From contig NZ_CP015027.1 of the NCBI RefSeq assembly GCF_002077155.1, positions 2,644,501 to 2,708,500 on the forward strand: a stretch of DNA of 64,000 nucleotides, written 5' to 3'. Positions within the stretch are counted from its first letter, which is position 1; every line of letters begins with the position of its first letter. A program made the position numbers and the translations under genes. The stretch comes from Sporosarcina sp. P33. GTDB lineage: Bacteria; Bacillota; Bacilli; Bacillales_A; Planococcaceae. The notes below the pieces were generated by a model. The model had not been told where the DNA came from, made no database searches, and saw only the letters and a program-made list of their open reading frames with translations. This document shows, piece after piece, positions 53,745 through 63,696 of the stretch.

Positions 53745-53784
53745 TATAAGTAGCGATTATTCATTGAAGACGGGGGGTTCCACT

Positions 53785-54159
53785 ATGGTCAGCCGAATAG
53801 GTGACGGCCCCGCAACACAGCCAGTGCAGACATCTTATGAGAACGGGTCCGTTGAAAATAAGAGAATAGTAACCGGAATACAGCCCATTAGAGAGCCGGC
53901 GAAACAGGAAACAAACGAGACGCAAGATGTTCTGACGAAGAAAGAAGCGAAGGAATTAACGGAAGGAATGAATAAATTCCTCGAAAGTGTCAATGTCCAG
54001 TTGCGTTTCAAGTACCATGAGAAGCTTCATGAATACTACGTAACGATCATCGACTCCGACACAGAAGAAGTCGTCCGTGAAATCCCGCCGAAGAAATTGC
54101 TCGACATGCACGCAGCGATGAGAGACTTCATTGGATTACTAATCGATCAGAAAATTTAA
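53785..54159 (+). CDS. flaG: FlaG family flagellar protein
   Basis: 124 residues (B. subtilis YvyC). The conserved C-terminal domain starts at about residue 60 (LTEGMNKFLESVNVQLRFKY) and includes YYVTIIDSDTEEVVREIPPK. FlaG is thought to affect filament length. The ATG at 53785 follows GGGGGG and lies after the SigD promoter; the frame is open to 53704. Starts the flaG-fliD-fliS-fliT operon, 20 bp before fliD. Confidence 0.92.
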   Translation: MVSRIGDGPATQPVQTSYENGSVENKRIVTGIQPIREPAKQETNETQDVLTKKEAKELTEGMNKFLESVNVQLRFKYHEKLHEYYVTIIDSDTEEVVREIPPKKLLDMHAAMRDFIGLLIDQKI

Positions 54160-54179
54160 CAAAAAAGGTGTGAGGCACG

Positions 54180-55685
54180 ATGAGAATTGGTGGATTAGCA
54201 TCCGGTATCGATACAGAATCAATTATCAGAGACATGATGAAAGCGCATCGGATTCCGCTTGATAAAATTACGCAAAAGAAAGCTTATACGCAATGGCAGC
54301 TCGATGATTATCGTTCCACTAACCGTGATTTGAGAAAACAGAGTGATAAGCTATTTGATACGGTCATGAAGCAGGGAACATATATGAAGAAAACTGTCAG
54401 CGTATCTGACGATAAAGTGGCAAGTATTACTTCAAAAGCTTCAATCAGCGACTTCTCAGGTACACTTGAAGTTACACAACTGGCCAAACAAGCTACATTA
54501 CAAAGTGGCGAGCTGACGCACGATGGAGTGAAGATAACAGATGCGCAAGCGAAGACTTTGCAATTTAAAGATATGAAGAATGCTGATGACGGACCGCTTG
54601 TTTCAGGAACGCAGAAATTGACAATATCAGCGCCGGGAAGAGATGCAGTTGAAATTGAAATACTTGAAACAGATACGATCGATGCTGTGTTGGATAAAAT
54701 AAACGAGAAGACGGGTGTCAGTGCATTTTATGATTCGGCAACCGGCAAAATTGCGTTGAGTTCGAAAAATAGCGGGAAAGGCGAAATACAAATATCGGGC
54801 ACAGGCACCTTGGTAAATGATTTAAAGCTCGATAGTGGAAATGGCGCGAACTCTTCAGAGGGGGAGGACGCCGAATTTGTATTTAATGGTTTAAAAACAT
54901 CCCGTCCTTCCAATACATTCACGATCAATGGATTCGAGGTCTCACTTAAGGCCAAAACAACGTCTCCTGTGACATTCAGTTCCACTACAAATGTAGATAA
55001 AATAGTGGATTCGGTTACAGAGTTCGTAAATGACTACAATGAAATGATCGAAAAACTGAACAGCAAAATTAAAGAAAAGCAATTTAAATCTTTCCATCCG
55101 CTGTCAGATGAGCAGAAAGCAGATATGAAGGAAAAAGAAATTGAGCTTTGGGAAGAAAAGGCGAAGAGCGGTACCCTTAAAGGGGATCCGGCGATTTCCA
55201 CCATGCTGAATAATTTACGTTCTATTATGTCCAGTTCGGTTACAACAACTGATAAAGACGGGAAAGAAATCAACATCAGCCTGAAAGATTTAGGTATTGA
55301 AACAACAAGTAATTACTTGGATAACGGAAAATTAACTATTAATGAAGATAAATTACGGGAAAAGATCTCTGAAAATCCATCCGCTGTCTATGATTTGATT
55401 GGCGGCAAAGAGGAAGGGAATAAAGGGATTGCAGAAAGATACCGTACAGAACTGCAGGACGCGCAAAAAAAGATTACTGTAAAAGCCGGCAGCGCGACAA
55501 CGGTGAATGACAGTTTTGCACTTGGCCGTTCCATTAAAAATATGGATAAACAAATTGAGCGGTTTGAAAGCAGATTGCAGAAGATGGAAGACCGTTACTG
55601 GAAGCAGTTTACCGCAATGGAAAAGGCTTTCCAGCGTGCGAATGATCAATCTGTGCAGCTGATGAATGCACTTGGCGGCATGTAA
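54180..55685 (+). CDS. fliD: Flagellar filament cap protein FliD
   Basis: 501 residues. The N-terminal GGLASGIDTESIIRDMMKAH and the C-terminal helical end with RFESRLQKMEDRYWKQFTAM are characteristic. FliD caps the growing filament and folds incoming flagellin at the tip, so here it must serve both hag and the giant flagellin unless another cap exists elsewhere. AAAGGTGTGAG before the ATG. Confidence 0.95.
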   Translation: MRIGGLASGIDTESIIRDMMKAHRIPLDKITQKKAYTQWQLDDYRSTNRDLRKQSDKLFDTVMKQGTYMKKTVSVSDDKVASITSKASISDFSGTLEVTQLAKQATLQSGELTHDGVKITDAQAKTLQFKDMKNADDGPLVSGTQKLTISAPGRDAVEIEILETDTIDAVLDKINEKTGVSAFYDSATGKIALSSKNSGKGEIQISGTGTLVNDLKLDSGNGANSSEGEDAEFVFNGLKTSRPSNTFTINGFEVSLKAKTTSPVTFSSTTNVDKIVDSVTEFVNDYNEMIEKLNSKIKEKQFKSFHPLSDEQKADMKEKEIELWEEKAKSGTLKGDPAISTMLNNLRSIMSSSVTTTDKDGKEINISLKDLGIETTSNYLDNGKLTINEDKLREKISENPSAVYDLIGGKEEGNKGIAERYRTELQDAQKKITVKAGSATTVNDSFALGRSIKNMDKQIERFESRLQKMEDRYWKQFTAMEKAFQRANDQSVQLMNALGGM

Positions 55686-55720
55686 CGTAACTTTGCTAGA
55701 AAAAAGGAGAATGACAGACA

Positions 55721-56122
55721 ATGGCGACAAATAACCCTTATGCAGCATATCAAAATAATACGGTGACTACTTCTACACCTGGTGAATTAACGCTGATGCT
55801 TTATAACGGCTGCTTGAAATTCATTCAGCAAGGAAAAATGGAGCTGGAAAAAGGAAATCTTGAGCAAAAGAATATTGCGATCCAAAAGGCGCAGGCGATT
55901 GTCACTGAATTGATGCTGACATTAGATACATCTTATCCGGTAGCTGAAAACATGCTTGTCCTTTACGAGTTCGTCAACAGCCGTCTGATTGAAGGAAATA
56001 TCCAAAGTGATCCAGCGATGTTTGATGAGGCAGCCGGCATCATTACCGAGTTCCGCGATACGTGGAAACAAGTGATTCAGATTAATCGTACCAAGCAATA
56101 TGCGAACGTGAGCGAAATATGA
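55721..56122 (+). CDS. fliS: Flagellin export chaperone FliS
   Basis: 133 residues, four-helix FliS: NPYAAYQNNTVTTSTPGELT at the N-terminus and LMLYNGCLKFIQQ. It binds the flagellin C-terminus and keeps it export-competent. AAGGAG lies before the ATG. Overlaps fliT by 4 nt (ATGA). Confidence 0.95.
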   Translation: MATNNPYAAYQNNTVTTSTPGELTLMLYNGCLKFIQQGKMELEKGNLEQKNIAIQKAQAIVTELMLTLDTSYPVAENMLVLYEFVNSRLIEGNIQSDPAMFDEAAGIITEFRDTWKQVIQINRTKQYANVSEI

Positions 56123-56472
56123 TCCGGGCGGCCATGACAATGTGGCGTGACCGTTCTCTGCAATTAATTTCGCTGACAAAAGAAACTGATGAGGAGAAGC
56201 GTGAGGACGTAATCCAGCAGATTGAGCGTATTCTCGATGAACGGGATTTGCTGCAGTCGCAAATCGCCAAGCCTTTTACTGCGGAAGAAGATGAATTCGG
56301 CAAAGAGCTGATCCGTCTGGAAAAGGACGTACAGTCCGGTCTCGAATCATATAGAAACAGTATCCGCTCAAACATTACGCAGGCTCAGGCCAAAAAAGAA
56401 AATATGAATAACTATGTGAATCCGTATGGAAAAATGACTCAGGACGGCGCGTATTTCGATTCCAGGCACTAA
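56119..56472 (+). CDS. fliT: FliT-like flagellar chaperone
   Basis: 117 residues, helical (RDRSLQLISLTKETDEEKRE, and ILDERDLLQSQIAKP). Position after fliS with a 4-nt overlap and size fit FliT, the FliD chaperone. Sequence conservation in this family is low, so the assignment leans on context. Confidence 0.85.
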   Translation: MIRAAMTMWRDRSLQLISLTKETDEEKREDVIQQIERILDERDLLQSQIAKPFTAEEDEFGKELIRLEKDVQSGLESYRNSIRSNITQAQAKKENMNNYVNPYGKMTQDGAYFDSRH

Positions 56473-56507
56473 AACCGGAAGAGAGTATTTCTCTTGCGGT
56501 TTTTTCC
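56472..56507 (+). terminator. Terminator after fliT
   Basis: AACCGGAAGAGA / TCTCTTGCGGTT with an internal mismatch, then T6. Confidence 0.8.
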
Positions 56508-56537
56508 ATACAGGCTTGTAAAGAGAGGAATAATTCT

Positions 56538-56909
56538 ATGCGCTATAATCGTCATGATTACTTCAGGTATTCATTCGAACCCTACATACCGGCAACGTTT
56601 CGGATCCAATTGAATAATGATAAAAAAATTTTATCAAATGAAGGACAGTGTGAAATTGCCGACATCAGCACAGGCGGCGTTAAATTCATTACGAATTTGG
56701 ATTTGCCGGTGCGTTCTGAAGTACTTGCTATCCAATTGGATTTTACGATTTTTACACATCCGTTCGAACTTTTCGGCAATGTAGTATGGAAAAAAGTTGC
56801 TGAAGAAGGCTATCAATACGGATTCGAGTTCGGCGAAGATCAGCATGCAGATGCATTGATTATCGAAGAATTAAAACATCACGCACGGAAAGTGAAGGAA
56901 ACGGAGTGA
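56538..56909 (+). CDS. PilZ-domain protein
   Basis: 123 residues. The D/N-x-S-x-x-G element of c-di-GMP binding PilZ domains is present as DISTGGVKF (about residues 43-51), and arginines at the N-terminus (RYNRHDYFR) could supply the RxxxR part. The rest is a beta barrel ending in a short helix. Lies between the fliT terminator and hpf, so it may tie filament genes to c-di-GMP signalling. GAGAGG is upstream of the ATG. Confidence 0.8.
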   Translation: MRYNRHDYFRYSFEPYIPATFRIQLNNDKKILSNEGQCEIADISTGGVKFITNLDLPVRSEVLAIQLDFTIFTHPFELFGNVVWKKVAEEGYQYGFEFGEDQHADALIIEELKHHARKVKETE

Positions 56910-56957
56910 AATCCCACACTTGACAGAAGTTTCTTTACTATTCAGCAATTTTCTTAC

Positions 56958-56982
56958 GTTTTGAAAAGGGTTTTAAGGGTAC
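56958..56982 (+). promoter_or_regulatory. SigB-type promoter of hpf
   Basis: GTTTTG, 13 bp, GGGTAC, near the general-stress SigB consensus GTTTAA-N12-15-GGGTAT. In B. subtilis hpf (yvyD) is under SigB and SigH, so this fits. Confidence 0.6.
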
Positions 56983-57028
56983 TATGAAGAAGTAAGTAGT
57001 GATGGGTTTAAACAAAGGAGGAGTTCAT

Positions 57029-57595
57029 ATGTTAGACTTCAATATTCGCGGTGAAAACGTCGAGGTTACTCCGGCAATCAGAGAGTACGTCGAGAAAAAG
57101 GTTGAGAAACTGGAGCGTTATTTCACAGAAGGTGTAAACGCGACAGCTAACGTAAATTTGAAAGTGTATACAGACAAGCAAACAAAAGTGGAAATTACGA
57201 TTCCGATGAAAAATTTGACACTTCGTGCAGAGGAACGTCACAACGATATGTATGCAGCAGTTGACTTGATCGTCGACAAGCTAGAGCGTCAAATTCGCAA
57301 ATATAAAACACGTGTCAATCGCAAATCCCGCGAGCGCGAAGGCGTCGCTGCATTCTTCCAGGCAGTGGAAGATAACAACAATGCTGCAGACCAGCAAGTT
57401 GAAGACGACAGCGAGTTCGACGTAGTACGCACGAAGCAGTTCGACCTGAAGCCGATGGATCAAGAGGAAGCGATCCTTCAGATGAACATGCTTGGTCACA
57501 GCTTCTTCATCTTTACGGATGCAGAGTCTGACGGCACGAATATCGTGTATAAGCGTAAGGACGGCAAGTACGGCCTGATCGAAACAAACTCATAA
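57029..57595 (+). CDS. hpf: Ribosome hibernation promoting factor, long form
   Basis: 188 residues. N-terminal HPF/RaiA domain (FNIRGENVEVTPAIREYVEK to about residue 105) binds the decoding centre; the C-terminal domain (VVRTKQFDLKPMDQEEAILQ, MNMLGHSFFIFTDAESDG) dimerises and joins two 70S ribosomes into 100S. The long form is normal for Firmicutes. ATG at 57029 after AAAGGAGG; an ATG at 56999-57001 lacks one. Terminator follows. Confidence 0.96.
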   Translation: MLDFNIRGENVEVTPAIREYVEKKVEKLERYFTEGVNATANVNLKVYTDKQTKVEITIPMKNLTLRAEERHNDMYAAVDLIVDKLERQIRKYKTRVNRKSREREGVAAFFQAVEDNNNAADQQVEDDSEFDVVRTKQFDLKPMDQEEAILQMNMLGHSFFIFTDAESDGTNIVYKRKDGKYGLIETNS

Positions 57596-57603
57596 GCATC
57601 CAG

Positions 57604-57636
57604 ACAAGTCCGGCATCTCGCTGGGCTTGTTTTTTA
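57604..57636 (+). terminator. Terminator after hpf
   Basis: ACAAGTCC / GGGCTTGT, 8-bp stem with a wobble, then T6. Confidence 0.85.
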
Positions 57637-57683
57637 TTTATGAGCGAACGGTGCTGGTCGTGGAGAGTTACGTAGTGAGTACG

Positions 57684-57820
57684 AGGGGATGGCAACTCTA
57701 GCTGGGGGACGCTTTCTGGAGGGAGGGCGGTGAACCACACCGCTTCGCTTTGCTTCGCTGGGGTGTTTCACCTGTCCCTCTGATCCTCCCAGAGTCGCCC
57801 CCAACTTCCGTTGCCATCCT
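57684..57820. repeat. GC-rich intergenic palindromic repeat, copy F
   Basis: Ends GGGGATGGCAACT and GTTGCCATCCT are complementary, with inner GGGGGACGCTTTC and GAGTCGCCCCC. An inverted relative is copy K at 63199-63332. Confidence 0.8.
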
Positions 57821-58006
57821 AATTTTATAGTGGGGGTACTTATATCACCCATTGCAGGTGGTGTGTGAATTAGTGTGGTGTTTGAATGTATTTAAGTTCA
57901 AGTGCAGCTGCTGAACGGTAATTGAGGACTAATTCCAGAGTGCAGTTGCCGTCTTAAATATAGAGTGAATGTCTTTTTTACGTGGAGAGTTAGTTAGTGA
58001 GTACGA

Positions 58007-58140
58007 GGGGATTGCAACTCCAGCTGGCGGACGCTTTCCCGAGGGCGTGGCCCAAGCCGCTTCCCTCGCTTTCAGCTCAGTCCAGGGTCTTGGACTCACG
58101 CTGATCCTCCGGGAGTCGCCGCCAGCTTCCGTTGCCATCC
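58007..58140. repeat. GC-rich intergenic palindromic repeat, copy G
   Basis: Same direction and outer sequence as copy F, with a different loop (GCTTCCCTCGCTTTCAGC). Flanks (TAATTTTATAGTGG, ATTGCAGGTAGTGCGTGAAT) are shared with copy F and, inverted, with the region before copy K. Confidence 0.8.
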
Positions 58141-58417
58141 TAATTTTATAGTGGTGATATTTATATCGCTCATTGCAGGTAGTGCGTGAATGGTTGTTGT
58201 GTTTTAATTTATTTACATTCAAGTGCAGACACTCTTAAAGTCGCACCCAGCTTTTGTAGCAATCTTGCATAGATATTGGATGGATTTTACAAGTTGCATT
58301 GTAATAGTGTGTAAAGTTCTAACGCTTTTGAAATGTTTTGAGTTCAAGTTCAAATACAAACGATTACAATCCTTACTTTAATGCACAACAATTAATGTCA
58401 CCCACTTACATTGCAAG

Positions 58418-58552
58418 GGATTGGAGCGGAGGAGGGGCGACTCCCGGAGGATCAGCCCGACAGGCGAGACAACCAAAGGAAGCGAAGCGGCCTGGTTGGC
58501 TCGCCGCGGGCCCTCGGGAACGCGGCCCTTCCGCAGCGCAAATCCCTAACCC
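58418..58552. repeat. GC-rich intergenic palindromic repeat, copy H
   Basis: Core GGAGGATCAGCCCGACAGGC, then GCCTGGTTGGCTCGCCGCGG. Inverted relative to copies I and J on the far side of prfB. The interval 57637-58748 has no credible gene. Confidence 0.85.
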
Positions 58553-58748
58553 CAATACCACAGCCAGCCTTCCCGAGAAAACTTAGGAAATTTGATACAG
58601 CGCACTATTTGCACCAGCCTTTTTACAATGTTAAAATGGAGTGTGACTCAAAAATGTCTGGAATGTAATATTGCATGTGACGAAAGAAGAACTTACAACT
58701 GGCAGGAGCGTCCTGCTATTTGATGAAGCTATGAGGATGTGACAATAA

Positions 58749-61247
58749 ATGCTTGGCGTATTAAATAAAATGTTCGACCCAAACAAACGTGACCTGAAAC
58801 GACTCGAGAAAATTGCCGACCAAGTAGAACTATTGGCAGGTGATATGGAAAAGCTGTCGGACGAACAACTGACCGCCAAAACAGATGAATTCAAAGAGCG
58901 CTACCAGCAGGGAGAAACAATCGAAGACCTGCAGACAGAAGCCTTTGCGGTCGTCCGTGAAGCCTCCCGCCGTGTGCTGGGACTCTACCCGTTCCGTGTG
59001 CAAATCATGGGTGCAGCTGCTTTGAACGAAGGGAATATCGCAGAGATGAAGACCGGTGAGGGGAAGACATTGACTTCTACACTCGCCGTTTATTTGAATG
59101 CGCTCACTTCTAAAGGTGTGCACGTCGTAACGGTCAACGAATACTTGGCCAGCCGTGACGCAGAAGAGATGGGACGTTTATATTCATTCCTCGGCATGAC
59201 AGTCGGTCTGAATCTGAACAGTCTCAGCAAGGAAGAAAAGCGTGAAGCGTACGAAGCCGATGTGACGTACAGTACGAATAACGAACTGGGCTTCGATTAT
59301 CTGCGTGACAACATGGTGCTGTACAATGAACATAAAGTGCAGCGTCCGCTGCATTTTGCCGTCATTGACGAAGTGGACTCCATTTTAGTCGATGAAGCAC
59401 GTACACCGCTCATTATTTCCGGTCAGGCGGCGAAAGCACAGGAGCTGTATCGTCTGGCGAACCGATTTGTGATTACGCTGAAAAAAGAAGAAGATTATTC
59501 ATTTGATGAATCAACAAAAGGTGTCGTTCTGACAGAGCAGGGTATTGAGGCAGCTGAGAAAGCGTTTAATATTGATAACTTATTCGATTTGCAGCACGTA
59601 ACATTGAACCACGCGATCAACCAGTCATTAAAAGCGCATGTCAGCATGCATAATGACGTAGACTACGTTGTAGAAGACGGAGAAGTCGTAATTGTTGACT
59701 CCTTCACCGGACGTTTGATGAAAGGCCGCCGCTACAGTGACGGTCTGCACCAGGCAATTGAAGCGAAGGAAGGTCTGGAAGTTCAGAACGAGTCCATGAC
59801 ACTCGCTACGATTACGTTCCAGAACTATTTCCGTATGTATGAAAAACTTTCTGGTATGACTGGTACGGCGAAGACGGAGGAAGAAGAGTTCCGCAATATC
59901 TACAATATGAACGTTATTGCGATTCCAACGAATAAACCGATCGCCCGTGACGACCGTCCGGATCTGATTTATGCATCAATGGACGGCAAGTATAAAGCGG
60001 TGGCGGAAGATATTAAGGCGCGCCACGAAAAGGGCCAGCCGGTGCTGGTCGGTACGGTCGCCATCGAAACGTCTGAAATTATTTCTGCGTTTCTGAAAAA
60101 GTATGGCATACCGCATAATGTACTGAATGCGAAAAACCACGAGCGCGAAGCCGAAATCATTCAAGATGCCGGTAAAAAAGGTGCCGTGACAATTGCGACG
60201 AACATGGCGGGCCGCGGTACGGATATTAAACTTGGCGATCATATTCAGGAAGTCGGCGGTCTTGCGGTCATCGGTACGGAACGGCATGAGTCGAGACGTA
60301 TCGATAATCAGCTTCGCGGACGTTCAGGCCGTCAGGGAGATCCGGGTGTCACACAATTCTATCTGTCACTGGAAGATGAATTGATGCGCCGCTTCGGTTC
60401 TGAGCAAATGAAGTCAATGATGACGAAGCTCGGTATGGACGATGAAACGCCGATTCAGTCAAAAATGGTTTCACGTTCGGTTGAATCTGCCCAGAAACGG
60501 GTAGAGGGGAATAACTTCGATTCACGGAAACGTTTATTGCAGTATGACGATGTACTTCGTCAGCAGCGTGAAGTAATTTATAAAGAACGTAATGAAGTAT
60601 TAGGTTCAGACAATATCCGTCCGGTGCTTGAAGGTATGCTCGAATCGGTCATCGAACGCGTAGTCGCGCTGCATACAGCAGACGGAACAGTTCATTCCAA
60701 AGGGCTGAAGGATTATCTGGAAGCGAATTTATTGCCGGAAGACTCCGTGACGGTTGCAGACTTGGAAGATAAAACACCTGAAGAGCTGCAAACATTTATT
60801 CACGAATTGGTCATTGCGCGCTATAATGAGAAAGAGCAGGAAATGTCCGAAGAACGGATGCGTGAATTCGAGAAAGTGGTCTTATTGCGTGCGATTGATA
60901 CCAAGTGGATGGATCATATCGATGCGATGGATCAGCTTCGTAACGGGATTCACTTACGCGCATATGGACAGAACGACCCGCTGCGTGAATATCAGGCAGA
61001 AGGATTTGCGATGTTTGAAGATATGCTGATGGCCATCGAAAACGATGCGACGAAGTATGTCATGAAAGCAGAAATCCGCAATAACCTTGAGCGGGAAGAA
61101 GTAGCAAAAGGGCAGGCGAACAATCCGAAAGAAGATGGCGCACCGGTCCGCAAAAAGCCGATCCGACGCTCTGTCAATATCGGACGCAACGACCCTTGTC
61201 CGTGTGGCAGCGGCAAGAAGTACAAAAACTGCCACGGCAAAGCATAA
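58749..61247 (+). CDS. secA: Preprotein translocase ATPase SecA
   Basis: 832 residues. ATP-driven motor of the Sec system at the membrane. Walker A TGEGKT at 102-107, Walker B/DEAD-like [18 protein letters not shown], motif [14 protein letters not shown] and the C-terminal zinc-binding tail [20 protein letters not shown] are all present. Length is typical of Firmicutes. The ATG at 58749 has only a weak GAGGATGTG upstream. Followed by prfB after 30 bp, the conserved secA-prfB order. Confidence 0.97.
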   Translation: MLGVLNKMFDPNKRDLKRLEKIADQVELLAGDMEKLSDEQLTAKTDEFKERYQQGETIEDLQTEAFAVVREASRRVLGLYPFRVQIMGAAALNEGNIAEMKTGEGKTLTSTLAVYLNALTSKGVHVVTVNEYLASRDAEEMGRLYSFLGMTVGLNLNSLSKEEKREAYEADVTYSTNNELGFDYLRDNMVLYNEHKVQRPLHFAVIDEVDSILVDEARTPLIISGQAAKAQELYRLANRFVITLKKEEDYSFDESTKGVVLTEQGIEAAEKAFNIDNLFDLQHVTLNHAINQSLKAHVSMHNDVDYVVEDGEVVIVDSFTGRLMKGRRYSDGLHQAIEAKEGLEVQNESMTLATITFQNYFRMYEKLSGMTGTAKTEEEEFRNIYNMNVIAIPTNKPIARDDRPDLIYASMDGKYKAVAEDIKARHEKGQPVLVGTVAIETSEIISAFLKKYGIPHNVLNAKNHEREAEIIQDAGKKGAVTIATNMAGRGTDIKLGDHIQEVGGLAVIGTERHESRRIDNQLRGRSGRQGDPGVTQFYLSLEDELMRRFGSEQMKSMMTKLGMDDETPIQSKMVSRSVESAQKRVEGNNFDSRKRLLQYDDVLRQQREVIYKERNEVLGSDNIRPVLEGMLESVIERVVALHTADGTVHSKGLKDYLEANLLPEDSVTVADLEDKTPEELQTFIHELVIARYNEKEQEMSEERMREFEKVVLLRAIDTKWMDHIDAMDQLRNGIHLRAYGQNDPLREYQAEGFAMFEDMLMAIENDATKYVMKAEIRNNLEREEVAKGQANNPKEDGAPVRKKPIRRSVNIGRNDPCPCGSGKKYKNCHGKA

Positions 61248-61277
61248 CGAGAAACAACCACTCAGGAGGAAATGATT

Positions 61278-62382
61278 ATGATGGAATTATCCGATGTTCG
61301 GAACGAGCTCGACAAAACAGCTAAGAAATTAGCGGACTTTAGGGGGTCTCTTTGACTTAGAAAACAAAGAGGCCAGTATGCAGGAATTTGACGAAATGAT
61401 GCTGGAGCCGGGCTTCTGGGATGACCAGGATGCCGCGCAGAAAGTTATTTCGCAGTCCAATGCATTAAAAGATATTGTCGGCGAATATAAAGATTTGAAC
61501 GACACGCAAGAAAACTTGGAAATGACGCTTGAACTGCTTCGTGAAGAAGCGGATGAAGAGCTGCAGGACGAACTCATTTCCGAATTAAAAGAGTTCAAAA
61601 GACGAATGGATAAATTCGATCTGCAAATGCTGTTAAGCGATGAATTCGATAAAAATAGTGCAGTACTTGAGATTCACTCAGGCGCCGGCGGTACCGAGTC
61701 CCAGGACTGGGCATCGATGCTGCTTCGCATGTACACTCGCTGGGCAGAGCAGCATGGCTTCAAAGTCGAAACACTCGATTACCAGGCCGGTGATGAAGCA
61801 GGCGTGAAGTCTGTCACACTCGGAATTAAAGGGCATAATGCATACGGCTATCTGAAAGCGGAGAAAGGTGTTCACCGGTTAGTTCGGATTTCACCATTCG
61901 ATTCTTCAGGCAGACGCCATACGTCATTCTCTTCCATTGAAGTGATGCCGGAATTTGAAGGCGATATTGAGTTGGATCTGAAGGCTGAAGATATCAAAAT
62001 TGACACATACCGCTCAAGCGGTGCCGGCGGACAGCACGTCAACACGACGGATTCTGCTGTGCGTATGACGCATATCCCGACAGGCGCTGTCGTTACGTGT
62101 CAGACAGAACGTTCGCAGATCAAGAACCGTGAGCGTGCGATGAATTTATTGAAGGCGAAGATTTATCAGATTCGTGTCGAAGAAGAAGAAGCGCGTCTTG
62201 CGGATATCCGCGGCGAGCAAAAAGAAATCGGCTGGGGCAGCCAGATCCGCTCCTACGTCTTCCACCCGTATTCCATGGTGAAGGACCACCGTACCAATGA
62301 AGAGACAGGAAACGTCAGTTCCGTCATGGACGGCGAAATCGACCAGTTCATCAACGCATACTTGCGTTCACGAATTTCCTGA
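61278..62382 (+). CDS. prfB: Peptide chain release factor 2 with programmed +1 frameshift
   Basis: Terminates translation at UGA and UAA. The zero frame starts at an ATG (61278 or 61281) after AGGAGG, runs 25 codons (ending DFRGSL) and meets TGA at 61353-61355; the +1 frame then continues DLENKEAS to 62382, giving about 367 residues. The GGQ catalytic motif is in [16 protein letters not shown]. Too little RF2 makes ribosomes pause at the UGA and shift, a known autoregulatory loop. Confidence 0.96.
61341..61356 (+). promoter_or_regulatory. RF2 programmed frameshift site
   Basis: AGGGGGTCTCTTTGAC: the internal Shine-Dalgarno-like AGGGGG, three bases, then CTT TGA C, the classical RF2 arrangement. 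The slip is from CUU to UUU. Confidence 0.95.
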
Positions 62383-62389
62383 ACATAAA

Positions 62390-62439
62390 AAACACAGTCC
62401 GGCATGTCAGTATCATCTGACTTGTTGGGCTGTGTTTTT
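62390..62439 (+). terminator. Terminator after prfB
   Basis: AACACAGTCC / GGGCTGTGTT, 10 bp with a wobble over a long loop, then TTTTG. A second copy of the same hairpin lies at 62718-62765. Confidence 0.85.
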
Positions 62440-62465
62440 GATTATGGAAGGCTAGCAGTAGTGTC

Positions 62466-62600
62466 GGGTTGGGGATTTACGCTTCGGAGGGGACGCGTTC
62501 CCGAGGGCCCGCGGTGAGCCAACCAGGTCGCTTTGCTCCCTCTGGTTGTCTCGCCTGTCGGGCTGATCCTCCGGGAGTCGCCCCTCCAGTGCAAAAATGT
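62466..62600. repeat. GC-rich intergenic palindromic repeat, copy I
   Basis: Starts GGTTGGGGATTTACGCTTCG, contains CGCCTGTCGGGCTGATCCTC. Nearly identical to copy J, which follows with its own copy of the prfB terminator, so a unit of about 325 bp is tandemly duplicated. Confidence 0.88.
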
Positions 62601-62717
62601 GATCCTAACGCTTCGCTTTTACTCGCAAAAACCGTCTTTCGCTTCAATCCCTTGCAACGCAAGCGGAAGACACCTATTGTTCTGCATTGAAATAAGGATA
62701 GTAATCGACTTAATAAA

Positions 62718-62765
62718 CACAGCCCGGCACGTCAGTATCAACTAACTAGTTGGACTGTGTTTTTA
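62718..62765 (+). terminator. Duplicated prfB-type terminator
   Basis: AACACAGCCC / TGGACTGTGTT with the same loop sequence (GGCACGTCAGTATCAACT) as the hairpin at 62390. No gene lies directly before it. Confidence 0.7.
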
Positions 62766-62785
62766 ATAGTGGAGGCTGGAGGTAG

Positions 62786-62930
62786 TGTCGGGTTGGGGAT
62801 TTGCGCTTCGGAGGGGACGCGTTCCCGAGGGCCCGCGGTGAGCCAACCAGGTCGCTTTGCTTCCTTTGGTTGTCTCACCTGTCGGGCTGATCCTCCGGGA
62901 GTCGCCCCTCCTACGCTCCAATCCCTTGCA
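62786..62930. repeat. GC-rich intergenic palindromic repeat, copy J
   Basis: As copy I, continuing into CTCCAATCCCTTGCAG. Its downstream flank (TGTGCATTGAAATAAGGATT) is the inverted counterpart of the flank preceding copy H. Confidence 0.88.
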
Positions 62931-63198
62931 GTGTCAGTGGGAGATACTCATTGTTGTGCATTGAAATAAGGATTGTAATCGATTGGTATTTGAGCTCGAT
63001 TTTGAACCTGAACGTAATACATTTCAAAAGTGTTACAATATTACACACTGTTACAAAACCGCATGAAAAATATCCCCGATATCTATATAGAATTGCAACT
63101 AAGAGAGGATTTGTACTTGAATGTAAATAAATTAAAATACAACAACCATTAACATACTGCCTGCCATGCGTGATCTGCGTACCACCACTATAAAATTA

Positions 63199-63332
63199 GG
63201 ATTGCAACGGAAGCCGGGGGCGACTCTGGGAGGATCAGCGGGACAGGTGAAACACCCAGCGAGCGAAGCGAGAGGTGTGGTTCACCGCCCGCCCTCCAGA
63301 AAGCGTCCCCCGGCTGGAGTGGAAATCCCATG
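63199..63332. repeat. GC-rich intergenic palindromic repeat, copy K
   Basis: AGGATTGCAACGGAAGCCGG to GGCTGGAGTGG, inverted relative to copies F and G. Its upstream flank (ATAAATTAAAATACAACAAC) mirrors the flank after copy G. Confidence 0.82.
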
Positions 63333-63396
63333 CCGTATAAATAGCTATCGTTTTTTAACGTGCATTGAACTCTGTCCCATAATGCTCTAAAGCAGA

Positions 63397-63460
63397 GGGC
63401 TGTGGTTCACCGCCCTCCCTCCAGAAAGCGTCCCCAAGCTGGAGTTGCCATCCCCTCGTA
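63397..63460. repeat. GC-rich intergenic palindromic repeat, partial copy L
   Basis: Only one half of the palindrome (GTGGTTCACCGCCCTCCCTC to GTTGCCATCCCCTCGTACTC), matching the inverted left half of copy F. The interval 62440-63696 holds only repeats and the cccB promoter region. Confidence 0.75.
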
Positions 63461-63696
63461 CTCACCATTTAACTTAAAATTTCACTCATTTTCCAAAATG
63501 TAATGTTTAAAAACCGGAACTTTGGTGAATACTATAGATGTATTCATTACCAAAGCGCCTTTTTGTGTTGGAAACAGACAAAAACCTTAATTATCCTGGA
63601 TAATTTGCAACTTTGTCATTTCTGTACACCATAGAATGGCCGTTTTTTGGTATACTACTCATGTTGGAAAATATTTCGCAAAAGGGAGGATATTAC

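Noticed and set aside
53704..53784. Longer N-terminus for FlaG from 53704
   Set aside because: The SigD promoter boxes lie inside that extension and GGGGGG precedes the ATG at 53785.
57929..58586. Several short frames across palindromic repeats F-H
   Set aside because: Frames follow repeat sequence, occur on both strands, and differ between copies; no ribosome sites.
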